Below, piece by piece: positions 45,315 through 59,100 of a stretch of DNA of 64,000 nt. Within the stretch, counting starts at the first letter, position 1. Each line of letters starts with the position of its first letter. The position numbers and the translations under genes were made by a program. Below the pieces are notes generated by a model. That model had not been told where the DNA came from. It searched no databases and was given only the letters and a program-made list of their open reading frames with translations. The DNA is from Metaphire vulgaris. Its lineage: Eukaryota > Annelida > Clitellata > Crassiclitellata > Megascolecidae. The stretch covers positions 10,329,390 through 10,393,389 of the forward strand of contig CM030845.1 of the NCBI GenBank assembly GCA_018105865.1, given 5' to 3'.

Positions 45315-45850
45315 CCCGTGAACCCCAGGGCCTTCGAGAGGGGGTCAGGGGGCAACTGCACAGGGGCCCGGCGGTCTGGGAGGGGGGCCGGGCCGATGGC
45401 GAATATGAATAATTAAAAATAATATGAATAATAAGCACTAAAGTATAGGGGCCCGGCGAGTAAAAGGGGGGCCCGGCGTGAAAAGGTTGACAAGCAAAAA
45501 AAGGCCATCTGCTAATTTTTAAAGATGTAATGCATACGAGGCTGACAAGCAATAAAAAGGTCGTCAAGAAATTTTCAGACTTCTCAAGGGCCCGTCGGCC
45601 ATTTTGCACAGGGGCCCGGAATTTCTCTCGGCGGGCCGGCCTGTTTTAACGTGCGGTGATACACAAAATGTGCAGTGATAAAATGAAATTGTGCAGTGAT
45701 AAAATGCAATTTTCTGTGCTTTGTGCAGTGATAAATTTTCTGGATGACCACTTTTGCTTGTTTTTTGCGCGGATGTCCACATATTTTCTGAGTTTAGTGC
45801 AATGATAAATTTTTATTCAAACAGGCCCTGGGTCCTGGTGACCCCGGCTA
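45315..45850. mobile_element. GC-rich non-coding repeats, probably MITE pieces
   Basis: Begins near ccccagggccttcgag and ends near ggccctgggtcctgg, with repeated gggcccggcg phrases and three copies of the recurrent motif (45488, 45543, 45742). Boundaries are uncertain. Confidence 0.45.
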
Positions 45851-46177
45851 TAAGCTTAGGATATGGGATAATGGGATTAGGTCTAATCTAAGCAGCTACG
45901 GCATACGCCTACCTGATGACGATATACGAGACGAAGGCAAAATGAAGAAACAAAGGATTACGATGTTCAGTGAGCGCTTCATCAAAGAAGATGTCTGAAT
46001 TTCAAATCTGATTGGCATCATAACGAGGTCACCGCGCTCGCCAGTGCAGTCGTCTGGGTTCGAATCAAGCGTTCGAGAATATATATAGTCATCTGGCGAA
46101 TGAAGACGCTGTTGCGAAGTTTTTCACGAACACAGAAAACTTTTCGTTTTCGCACCGTAAATCTATTCGTTGAGAGA

Positions 46178-46178
<1 letters not shown>

Positions 46179-46219
<41 letters not shown>
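46179..46219. repeat. (CAG)n microsatellite
   Basis: About 13 units of cag after gagagaaa. No open frame of interest uses it. Confidence 0.92.
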
Positions 46220-46689
46220 TAGAAAATGTCAATACATTCCGTAGTTTGTCGGGAGTTTTCGTTTATTCCTATGCAGTAGTTTGGCATCAAATTGTCATGG
46301 AACGAACGATCAAACGCTATCGCGTTCAGAATGTCAGACGATCTATTTAAATTCTGTAAAGAGAACCGAAGAGAAACGACCTTCCTTCCGTTTATTGTTA
46401 CAACAGAAGTACTTTGGTTACACATATTGCCCCGCTGTGGAATACAGTTGGTCAAAGCGAGCGACGATTCTCTTTCTGTAAACACTTCTTCCGCCGCCGC
46501 CGCCGGTGGAAATTGATTTCACTTTCGAACGGGAAGAAAGAGATTTTGCAAGTGGAAAACAGTGATCGAGAGCAGCTGTATCTCATCTCTTGCGTCGGTT
46601 GCCGCAGGAAAGAGAAAAAAGACAGAGAAAACGAGAACAAGGGAGAGATAGATAAATTGGTAGACAGACAGACAGATAGATGGATAGAT

Positions 46690-46743
<54 letters not shown>

Positions 46744-46762
46744 AGAACAGTCGTCCCATGAG

Positions 46763-47984
<1,222 letters not shown>

Positions 47985-48625
47985 ACCAGAAATATCATTG
48001 AGTGGTCGGGCAAAGGTTGTCGAAATCTGGGATCAGCGTAGATCAAATAATTGATCGTAGCTGGGCACCGTATGCAAAGATGTCGGACGTATACGCGTTC
48101 CACTGAATTCGACTTTGACCGCAGGTGCAGGACACTGCCGAACGAGGAATCTAGATGCTTAAAACAATTAAGCTGCAGAGTGCACGTGCATACATGTAAC
48201 TGAGTTAGACGTCAAGCGCCTATATTCATAGGCTACACAGCAATTTATTTAAGCTAGACCAAGTGTTGATAATAGACCTAGGCCTACTGTTGACTGTTGA
48301 GTCACGTTAGCCTACATTAGACCTATTAATAAAAGAAAGCATGCATGCATGTCTAAATATTCTGGTTTGGCCTAAACGAGATAGACTAAGTGCAGTTAAC
48401 TCTTTTAAATCTTCTATAAACATAATTTGTAAACAAATAGACCTGAAACAAATAATGCCTAAACCTTTCATCAATGATCGGGTTATCAGATTCTGGTTCT
48501 GCCAATTTCTACAGAAAACTGAACGTAGGCCTAGTTGGACTATTGATGGCATTAGATGTTTTTGCCTGTTTGGTCTACATTTAGGCCAATTAACCATGGG
48601 TAAATTCTTGCGAGCAATATAGAAA

Positions 48626-49032
48626 GGGGCTGTCCATTAATTATCTCAACAATTTTTGGACAATTTTTGACCCCTCCCCCTTGTCAACAACTGCAACTTT
48701 CAGTTACCCCCCATAATTACGTCAAAAACTTTTGACCCCCCCCCTATAGATCATTGACAGGTCCCAATAACAAGGTTTATATTTTTTGCGATGATGACCA
48801 TTTTTCCCTTTTTTGCTAGTCGAGTGTCAAAATGTGATGGTTATGACCTTTTTGTCATGCTTTTTTTCCATTATAATAAGTAGTATTCCATGAAATTTCC
48901 TAGTTTTTGATTATTTGTAAAAAGTGAAATTGTTGACGTCAACTTCTCTTGACCCCCTCCACCTGTCAACAACTGTCAAACTTTTTCAAACCCCTCCCCC
49001 CTAAATTGTTGACGTAATTAATGGACAGCCCC
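48626..49032. mobile_element. MITE with GGGGCTGTCCATTAATTA ends, second copy
   Basis: 407 bp, GGGGCTGTCCATTAATTATC to ACGTAATTAATGGACAGCCC, flanked by AAA on both sides. Similar throughout to 32464-32880. Confidence 0.85.
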
Positions 49033-49172
49033 AAACGTAAGGGAACTCAACTTTACTAAGAGTTACTTTTCAACTTTACGAATACGCTTTTGTATGCAAG
49101 AACCACACTGCGCAAGAGTAGGCCCTAAGCCTAAGTTGCGCAGTGTGGCTCTTGCAGAGGCAAGCTTGGGAC

Positions 49173-49372
49173 CAGAGGCGTAGCCAGGAATTTGATTTGG
49201 GAGGGTATAAATATTTTGGGTGGGTATAAATCTTAACTATAAACCACATAAACCATATAAATCACATAGGCTATAACCACATGTAAATCACTGAAAAAAC
49301 TTTAAGGTAGACTGATTGGGGGGGGGGGGTATATATACACCAATATAAGCTTACCCCGTCGCTACGCCCCTG
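49173..49372. mobile_element. hAT-like MITE (CAGAGGCGTAGCCAGG)
   Basis: Starts CAGAGGCGTAGCCAGG, ends CGTCGCTACGCCCCTG. The flanks cttgggac/cttgtgac match 7 of 8. Confidence 0.8.
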
Positions 49373-50094
49373 CTTGTGACCTATTCGTCGAAAAACCATC
49401 GATATGGACCCCGTCTGGACGCAGTATGGACTGCGTCTGGTTAGCGCCGCGTGTGAGATGTGCTGAACAAAGACATTTTCTTGTTCCCTTCAAGTCGTAG
49501 GCTTATAGTTAATAAGGAACATACGAATTAAGGTGCCGCAATGCCAATGAATGAATTTGTGTAATCTTTGAAATACATCTGAGCGATGGAAATTATGTTA
49601 CGGCAGTCCAGTCAATTATTAAATTAGAAAGTTTCTCTGATATTTTCCAACTTGAAACTATAGACGAATGGACGATAGTACTTAATACCTAAATTCAAGG
49701 AAAGTGATTTTTTAAAGTATCAAAATAGCAAATGCTACCACTCGCCAGTAAATTGAAAAGTCAAGGCAGAACCGCAGATTCGCAGAACTGAAAAAGCTCA
49801 TATGGTCTTGAGACTCGTTGCAGAGTGCAGACTGCAGCATTATTGACTATGACTATCTCACAGCCTGAAGAGACCATATTAGACTGTTTCGAGATGCATT
49901 AAAACAATGACGCTAAGGAAGTTTTCTGATTGACTGATTGAATCTGCTGTCTCCCCACAAATATAAAGTTTTCAAATGCTATCCGCTATCGAATGCGTGA
50001 TTACTAGCTCACCTGAATTGATTATATTCATCTTACTGACTCACACGGTGTACATATTCATTATTGTGTGTTTTTAGTAGAAGCGGATTTCAAA
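49373..50094 (+). promoter_or_regulatory. NCAM: 5' flank of the NCAM-like gene
   Basis: About 700 bp without repeats immediately upstream of the signal-peptide exon. It would hold the promoter by position only. No core element is convincing. Confidence 0.3.
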
Positions 50095-50140
50095 ATGAAT
50101 GCGTTGACTATTTTACCGTTTTTGTTTTATTTAATATTAG
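50095..50140 (+). CDS. NCAM: NCAM-like exon 1: signal peptide
   Basis: ATG at 50095 encodes MNALTILPFLFYLILG, a short hydrophobic signal peptide, with a TTAG/GTTAGA donor in phase 1. The next exon begins with two bases that complete Gly and continue EELRV. Position, phase and hydrophobicity all agree. Confidence 0.8.
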
Positions 50141-53100
50141 GTTAGATTTTACAGATTTTAAACGAAATTTCCGATTATTTTCTAGCATTAATCGACCGTT
50201 ATTTGGATAAATATTTTTGCGATTATTTATCATAAGTGTTTGCCTATTTGTAACCGATACTACAGGTGCGACGCAAATTTATTTTGACTGAGACCCCCTT
50301 TGCGCATATGATGTAGGTTCATTTGACTGGTCATGTTGCGCCTTTGATCTGATTGATTTAATTGGACTGCGAAGAAGCCGAAGCGGCTAATCGAGATGAT
50401 ACTCATTTTTAGTTACTGATATTGTCAGTTATCCGACTAATGGTAATGTTTGTTGTATAGAAGAGGCTCCTCGATAGCTTATGAAAGCTCGATGTTTTAA
50501 GCTGCAGCAGTCGGACTGCTGTCAGATCTAAGTCTGCAAACACCAGTGAGGGTTGGGACTTCTGAAAAGCAAAATTTCACCCACCGGTACTGATTCGTTC
50601 TAGGCCAATAAGACAGACTAACCAGTCCTTGCACATAAATGTAAATTGCTTGCTTTTCGTGCTTGCTTATCAGCAAATGCTTGGCATGATTGGTAGAGTT
50701 TCAGAATAGGCAAACCACAAATGTAAACCATGGTTAGTGTAAGAGGTTAGGGTTAGCTTGATTTGGGTTATGTTTGTGGTAGCTTTGTTAGCTAACCCAT
50801 AACCCTAACCTATGTATGGTTTGCCTGTTCTGAAACTCTACTGTGCAAGTTTGCACTGGCATATTTACGAGCACCCAGTCCAGTAAAGAGTGGTAGTGAT
50901 GGCAGATGGCATTACATTTGTACTTAGAACTGATGAAGACTTGTATAATAATCTCTTGGTCTCAGGAATAAAAAGGTAAGGGTAAAGGTAGTCCCATATT
51001 CGTTTTCGAGTGTAGGGGCCGATGCTGATCTCCGGTTACTAGGCAAGCAGCAACGCAGGTGACTTGTGGTGCCATTAATCTAGAGTAGGTTGCCATTACT
51101 TTCTCTAGACCCATGTTTTACCCTTCGCAGCTTAATGCTGCTACCAATTTATCGATGCCCAAGCGGTGAATGGCTTGGTTGGCCGCTGGCACCACGGCTA
51201 GATCCCGGGAGGGTCACCCATCCAAGTACTAACCGCGCTCGACATTGCTTAACTTCAGTGTTCTGAATGGAACTGATCGCACAGTGCCAAGTAGGCTGGT
51301 CTCAGGAATACAGCACTGAAAACAAGGATTGGTTTAAAACACTGGCTGGTTAATCCATCTGCAGAACTGTAGGCATTCGAACTGTCATAGAACAAAACAT
51401 TTGTATAATGCCTATTCTGGCAAATCCACCTCAGTTATTATGAATGGGAAATAGGGAGATTCTCAGCCTTTTCAGACATATTGTTATGTAGTTGCAAGTC
51501 TGCATAGTTTCATCAAATGCATTCCAGAGGGTCTAGCTATTGAATCATATTATGCTTGAAATCATGTTGTGGATGTATTAGGTGAAGAGCTTCGAGTCTT
51601 GCCAGGAGGAGATACATTTACACGGCCTTTGGGATCAAATTATGTGTTTACTTGTGAAATATACCGACTTGGACCTCAGTCAGTCGATATTAACTTGCAG
51701 TGGTATGACAAAGATGGTCGTGAGATTCGAGATACTGCTGGACCTGGAAGGTTAGATATAATAACAATAATAATTATTGTTATAACAGCAATAACAGTAA
51801 TAAAAAATATAATAGCAGGGTTTAAAGTGCTTCAGGATGATCTATCCTATATGAGAACCACTGGCAGTTGTGATATTTTTGCTTTCGTTAGTTTGATGTG
51901 CTAGTTATATAACAATATTCACGGGTTTTTTTGTAAATCATAAATTGACTTTGAAGATCATTGATAAGATTTGAAAGTGATCCATAAAAGATTAGAATGC
52001 AACAGTAAGGGTAAGGAAATCTTCTGAAATTTTCTCTATGTATTTGAGACCTGAAATTTTCTTTAGAAAATTCCTTGTTCTATTTTGTTAGAGGTATAAA
52101 GCCAGGGCCCTGCAAAGCTTTAATATTTGATTTGAAATTGAATAGTGGAGCCAATAAATTCGATTCGAAAGTGAACCGTCCGATTTGAAATTTTTTAATC
52201 TGTTATCTCACTGAAACTATAAATGGTCATATAGGTAGCAAAAGGAAAAGTTGGTTTTCTGGTTTTGAATCATAAGTATTGTAAAGCTGGGAGTGCTGTA
52301 GAGTAGAAAAATAGGTGCTATAAAAGTCCCTTATTACACCTAATTTAATTTTTTAGTCTTAAAACATAGACTTCAGTTATCGTAATAAAAATCGATGTCT
52401 TCCCTGTTGTTTAGTGTTATCACTTCAAAGGTGTGGCCTAGTATTCGATCATCAAAATTTAAATAAAAATTGAAAAAGCAACTTCTACTAATTATATTTC
52501 CCCATCGCTCGTCTAATGAGTTAGCTTTTTATATCGCTCTATGACAGCGGTTCTCAACCTGTGGGTCGCGACCCCTACGGAGGTCGAATGACGATTTGCC
52601 AGGGGTCGCCCGAGACCATCAGAAATATGAGGTTGTCTCTTTTATTGTTATTGTACAAAATTTCCACAGTGGTAGTTACGACGTACTAGTTGTTTTAATA
52701 TAATTGTCATTCGAGGATAGTCATGGAGACAATTAAATAATAATGATTTCGAACATTTTGATTGTCGTAGCATTATTACTTTTAGCAGTTTACAATGTGA
52801 ACGAAAATAATTTTACCGTTGGGGGGTCGCCACATCATGGGGAATTGAATTAAAAGGGCCGCAGCACTATAAAGGTTGAGAACCGCTGCTCTATGATAAT
52901 TTATTGTTGGTTAAGTTGCAATTCGTGTAATTAAGATGTTAGCCATTTCTTCATGTGTGGCCCAGGCTGTGGAATTCATTACCAGCGTATAACTAGCATA
53001 TTACTAGCTTACTATTATATTGTACACTGAGCTTTTCAAATCACCCTCTTCCACTGCTAATCGCCTGCTCCGCTCCACTGATCAGAAGAATGTTTATGTC

Positions 53101-56100
53101 CCCAGCAGATCACGCACTGCTCTTACTCAGCGTTGGGCTTTGCAGTGGCTGGACCCTCCCTCTGGAATGCCTTGAACCCATCCATTCGGGAATCACTTCT
53201 TACTCCCTCGCTCTGCTCAATGCGAAAGCTAAAGTCTCACTACTTTACCCTGTGACTCCAATGCCAGGAGCGCCTCTGAGTAGAAATAGAAGAGGCGCTA
53301 TACAAATGCCACATTACATTATCATCTTTTAGATCTAGTCTTAAGCTAGTATCTGTTTGTTTTGGCCTCTCCTGTTAGGATGTTCTCCCACTGATCTGAT
53401 TGACCTTTCTGGCTTGACCCGGCTCTAACTCTGATTGAATTTGGTTTTCCATCAGCTGATGCCCAAGGCTGCAGTGGTGCCATTGAAGTTTACTGCATAG
53501 AAATTTATTGATTGATTGTTTGGCAGTAGTGGCTATTTTCCATTGTACATTCAGTCATAAGGATTGCCCATCTCTCCCTCACTGTCTAATTTATACATTG
53601 ACTTAAACAAAATTGGTTCCACTGATATTTTATCAATTAAATTTTTTAGTCTATTACAATGTCATGAATTAGGAATCAGTTTGAAGACAAGGAAGCTTAA
53701 TTAATTTTCAAAGTATTGGGCAGTGTATCATTAGTAAGGTAGCATTATCATCTCTAACTTCTGGCATATCTTCAAATCTCTGGACTCGCCTGGAAATAAA
53801 GTTGGTTGAATTTCAGAAATGTTTAGAGATTAGGCCCTTGTCAATAAAACTGCATATGTACATATGTACATTAAACGAATTATCCATTTTTACCAGTTGC
53901 ACTTGTAGCACCAAATTAATTAAATATCTGTGGCTATTGAATTCAAATATGTTATGAAAATTTTTACAAGTGTCATTCGCTGATTTGACATTCGGTTAGA
54001 TTTAGAACCTTAACAGCTGATTTGATTCGAGCAAAAATTTGTGATTCGCAGGGCCCTGCATAAGGCCTTTACTGCTGCTATTCTAGACCTGCTGTTGGTG
54101 GCCTTGCTGTTCTGGTGTTAAACTTTTGAAGTGTTTATTGACAATAAAGACCAGTGTGGTTGAATGAGCTCTAAAAATATGCTGTTAATGAAAAGGATAT
54201 GTGTTTATGTTCTTCTTTTCTCAGGCTTGTTTACATTGAAAAAGAGGAAAACGTGCCCACGAAAAAACTATATTTTACCAATATCCGTAATGAGCATGCA
54301 GGAACTTATTCCTGCTCTGGTACAGTTGGTGGTAATCGACAGGAGAAGACAATCCAATTGCTTTTGTTCCGTACGTGCACTTACTTGTGTTTAGTATATG
54401 ATATTTTATGCCTCTGTTTGCTTTAAAAGCTGGTTTGTTAGTGTGTCCTTAGTGAGGTAGCAGCCCATATTTTGGAGCATCTATGATTTCCTGTCAAAGT
54501 GTAAAGTCTGTTATCGATGTTAATTCAACATGAAATGCAGTTCAGATTTGACCATGGCCACTGCATAGTGACCTCAGGCAAGTTTCTCAGCCAAATTGTC
54601 TGTGAGGAAGGCCAAGAGAAACCACGTCACTCATCTAATTCCCAAATAGTGTAAGGCTACTTGGACATGCTTTGAGACAGAGAACTCATCATCATGTCTT
54701 GATTATGTTAGCAATTCATTTTTTCATTTATTGAAAACCATTTTAAAACTTTCTTGAACAACATGTGACTGTTAAAAATGATTTTCTGACTTAAAGAAGG
54801 TTTGCTGACTTTTTCTTGTGTTATATAGTGCTGACATATAAACTTAATCAGACTGTGCAAAATATTGTTTTAGATAATTTTTAAAGAATATTTTCTTAAA
54901 TGAATATTTAAGAATATTTATTTATTTAAAGAGCTTGTGGCAGACCAAAACTATTCTGGTTAGGTAGTATCACTAAGTGGAGTGGCTTTCTGGATTCCAC
55001 ATTTTTGCACAGTTCAGAACAGAAACGGTGGAGGTTGCTTACCTCTTTTGTGCAGCCATCTGCAGCTTAGTGATGGCGACACTTGACATGACGTTTAATG
55101 AGCACTTATTTAAGTGATTAAGTGATCATTGATCTGTGAAAATTGCTCTTTATGTCTGTACCAGAGGAAATAACTTTCATTGATGCACGCAGTCCTCAGT
55201 ATCCAGTTATTTATTCGTCGGCGCATATAGTCTGCCGTGTTACTGGCCAGCCCGTTCCAACAATTTCTTGGCGGTACAGAGGACAGAAGATCACGAGCAG
55301 TCACAGTAATTTGTAACATCTGAAATTTTTCATTGTTTTATGTATGCTGTCATTTCTTTCTTGTTGCTGCTGTGCATTTTTTTGTACCAGATATTTTAGA
55401 TTCGAATTGGCTGTCAGACTGTCAGTGTTAGATTTCTGAGGTTTGAAGAGATTATATATTACATATAGGACTGATGCTGCCACGCAGAGATATTTTTTCA
55501 ATGTAATGTAGACTAACCTGATTTTTTGTTATCTAACTTTTGTTATCAGTCTTGAGCTGATATGGCTTGATGGTCAAGTATTGATGATCTGCCAAATTTT
55601 AAAAATATTTCTGTGCTTTATATAGAAATTAAGAGATTTTAATTCGTACAGTATGTACTTGAGCTGAGTGATATTTCTGTAGGTAATCGATACGCGCAAG
55701 ATCAGACAGGTCTTATCATAAGGAACATAACGAAGGAAGACGAGGGAATCTACACTTGTCGAGCTGAAGTCGATTCTGAGGGACGTTACGATGAAAAGCC
55801 TATCAGTGTTGTTGTGCATAGTATGGGCTCCATTCTCACGCTTTCTAGTGTTTCAACCAACTTATCACATTCAGTGTCAGTAATATGCAACATGTACAGT
55901 GGCATGCAGAGTGGTGGGTGCCTGGGGCCAAGTCGATTTTGGCGCCCTAGGGTGGGAATCTGGAGCCAAGTCGGAAAATATGTTCGGTGAACAAAAAGGT
56001 CGCCCAGTCAATTTTGCCCCCCCCCCTCTGGTCGGCGCACTGCCCCTCCAGCCCCCCTTCTGCATGCTACTGAACGTGCGTTACATTTATTCTTAAACTG

Positions 56101-59100
56101 GCTATTGGATACAGCAGCAGTATTGTGCTCTATGCTGACATAAAGGCATAGATGTGAGATAAATACCATTATTTATCTCACCTCACATCTATGCCTTTAG
56201 GTCAGCATAGAGTACAAGACTGCTGCTGTATCCAAACAAACAACATTTTGAGCTTTGGGGGTGAATTTTATGAAAACTTTTTAATGGAGGAGCCATGAAA
56301 TTTGTATTTTTTACTAATTCACAGAGTTCGGATATTGTATTGAATTGGTTTTCTTTTCTTACTATTTTTTCTTTATTTACTTTCTTATATATTATTATAT
56401 TTCTTTTCTTAGTACCTCCAAAGATAATAACAAAGTCGAAACAACTGGAAGCAATTCAAAGTCAAGAGTTTGCAATGTCTTGTCAGGCAACTGGTTTTCC
56501 TGATCCAAAATATGATTATTATAAGGTAAATATTTTGTGTCGTACTTGTGGTATTTGGAAATTTCAGTTTAAATTTACAGGAAATTAACAGTTTAACCCT
56601 TAAACCACCAGATACTTTGTAACTATATGCAATGTAACTGTAGTGCATTGCAGTGTACATTGCATATGTGCATATGTATACCGAGTATACAATGCAGTGC
56701 AATGTATATTCGGTTCTGGTGGAATAAGGGTTAAGATATATTTACCAAAATGTATGATTGTAGACCTTTTATCATTGTAACTCTTTCTCTACGCCTCTTG
56801 CATCCTATCAGTGCTACTATATGGGGCAGAGACGTGTGCGATGACATCAGCGCTCAGAAAATTAAATGCATACCATCAGTGGTGCTTGCATCGAATCCTT
56901 TGTCTCTAGTATACATTGCACTTCACAAATGCTGAGGTATTCAGTAGGACAGGAGAGAGTCCAATCTCGAACAGGATCCGCAGCAGGAGACTGCAGTACT
57001 TTGGACATGTCGTTAGAGCTGACCCAGAGCAGGACTATGCCTGAGCCCTCGATGCCATCATTCATGGGCTACCAAAGACCTGGAAAAGACCGGCAAGTAG
57101 GCCCAAAACAACCTGGAAAAGAGCAATCGAGAAAGACCTAGCCCCACATAACTTTGGCCTTGCCAAAGGATGGAAGCGGGCACAGGACAGAGTGATTTCA
57201 TCAAATAGACCACCGAAACTAGATTTTTCAACTAAATTCAGCATGATGTAATAATATTCTCTTGATTTGCTGGATAATGACAAATTTAAGCACCTGTGTA
57301 TAGAGCAGAATCAGCCCATATAAATTTATTATTTAATGGACAAATCTGAGTAAAGAATGAGGTAAAATGGAGTAGAGAGAGAAAGAAGAGTGTATTACAT
57401 AGAAAAAGCCAATTGGGAAATAATTTAAGGGTGACATTTATTTGCCAATATTGCACACGCATGTGCACACGGGTCCATAGTCAAAATAGAGGAATAGAAT
57501 CTCGACTGTATGACTTGCAGAGACTTCTTGTTTAACTACTTTTAGAAAAGGAGAATATTTGTCCCTTGAACAGAGCATATTTTAAGCAGGATAATTGACC
57601 AAAGGATGAAACAGTGATCTGATTTGAGAGAGAGGCAACTTGCTTTGAAATCAGTGCAACTTTTTACTTGTAGAGTGAATATTGTGTGCTTGAATTTTGT
57701 AGGATGGCAATGAGAATGCTATTTTTGGCACAGATCGGGCTTACGTTGACCGAGATTCTGGAAACATTTACTTTCGGCCAGTGCACAAAGAGGACGAGGG
57801 AAAGTACAGATGTCTAGCTTTCAATAATGCTGGAGAAGATGAAGGGTTCATTGATTTAAGAGTTTTAGGTCAGTTGAATATTATTTTTACTTTGTAGGCA
57901 CAGAACTCGTTGCAGCACCAGGTATGGGTTGGGTTGGGTTGGGGGGAGGGGGGCTTTGCCTGTATCCAATCCAAGGCTATCTGCTGAGCTTCCCTGAAGT
58001 ATTTATTTGGGATCTTATTTTCACTTGTTAGTGCCGTTCTAAATTCGGTGTCACTGCCAATTGGGCTTTAACCCCATTTCAAAATTCCTGGTGCCCTCCC
58101 CTCCATTGCACAGAGCTATTAATTATTTGACAAAGCTGTTTATTATGTTGCTTAGCCTATGATTTTTATATGGGGAATATTGGGAATATGAGAAGCTTGA
58201 TTTGAAACTGTGAAATTGAGCCATGTGTTATGGGAATGCATAAATTTGTATTTTGAAGCAAGATGTATAGATTCAGCTTTAAAATATTACAGGGATTGCT
58301 ATAGTCATTGACAGGCATTGACGTTTAATCAATGCCTGATTCTCTGATCCCATCTCAACATTTCTGGTGAATTAATTTTGATTGCTAATTTTGGTTACCA
58401 GTAATTGATATGAAGTATTAAAAATTAAATTGTGCTGGTAAATATGTATATAATGTTGCAAAATGTTCTTATTTGTGGATACATTGATTCCAGAAGTTAC
58501 AATTGGTTGTTTTACTATCCTGTATTTAGGTTATGGGCTTCTCCTGATAGAAATGTGCATTTTAGAATTCTAGAAGTTTCTGTCCTTTAATGGCATTTAG
58601 ATTTGTTAATTGCTAGAACTCGTTGAATTCAATAGGTTTTTGTTAATGTTATCTGTTTGCCAGTTCCTCCTACCATTGTTCCAATTACGAACGTAACACA
58701 GGTGGAAGGTTCATCAATTACACTGGTTTGCAGTTCAAATGGTGACCCACCTCCGGAAATGACCTTTCGTAAAACGAGCAACTCGGCTGATTACACCATG
58801 GGGTCAAATGTAATTTGTTTACCTGGATTATCTGAGTTTTACATTTTTCAGAGTGTCAGGGTTTACTTTCTGTTGGATGGTGTGTCTTGACCCTTGAATT
58901 GGAATTATCTATTACTTTTTCTGGAAAATCACTGCAGTAATTAACATTTCTTTTAACTGCAAAATCAACTTCTAAACTCTGGTGTTCCCAAGTGGAAATA
59001 TGATACATTTATGCTGATTGAGCCTTAAACTTCTTTACATCTTTATATTTAATGCTGAAATGTGCATTTTTAATTCTATGCTTTAAAAAATCATGTTTAT

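Noticed and set aside
51183..51296. Functional 5S rRNA gene
   Set aside because: It is diverged, without a T-run terminator, and joined to a SINE body within one target duplication.
52990..53332. An independent gene at 53090-53332
   Set aside because: The residues match a LINE ORF2 C-terminus with frameshifts.
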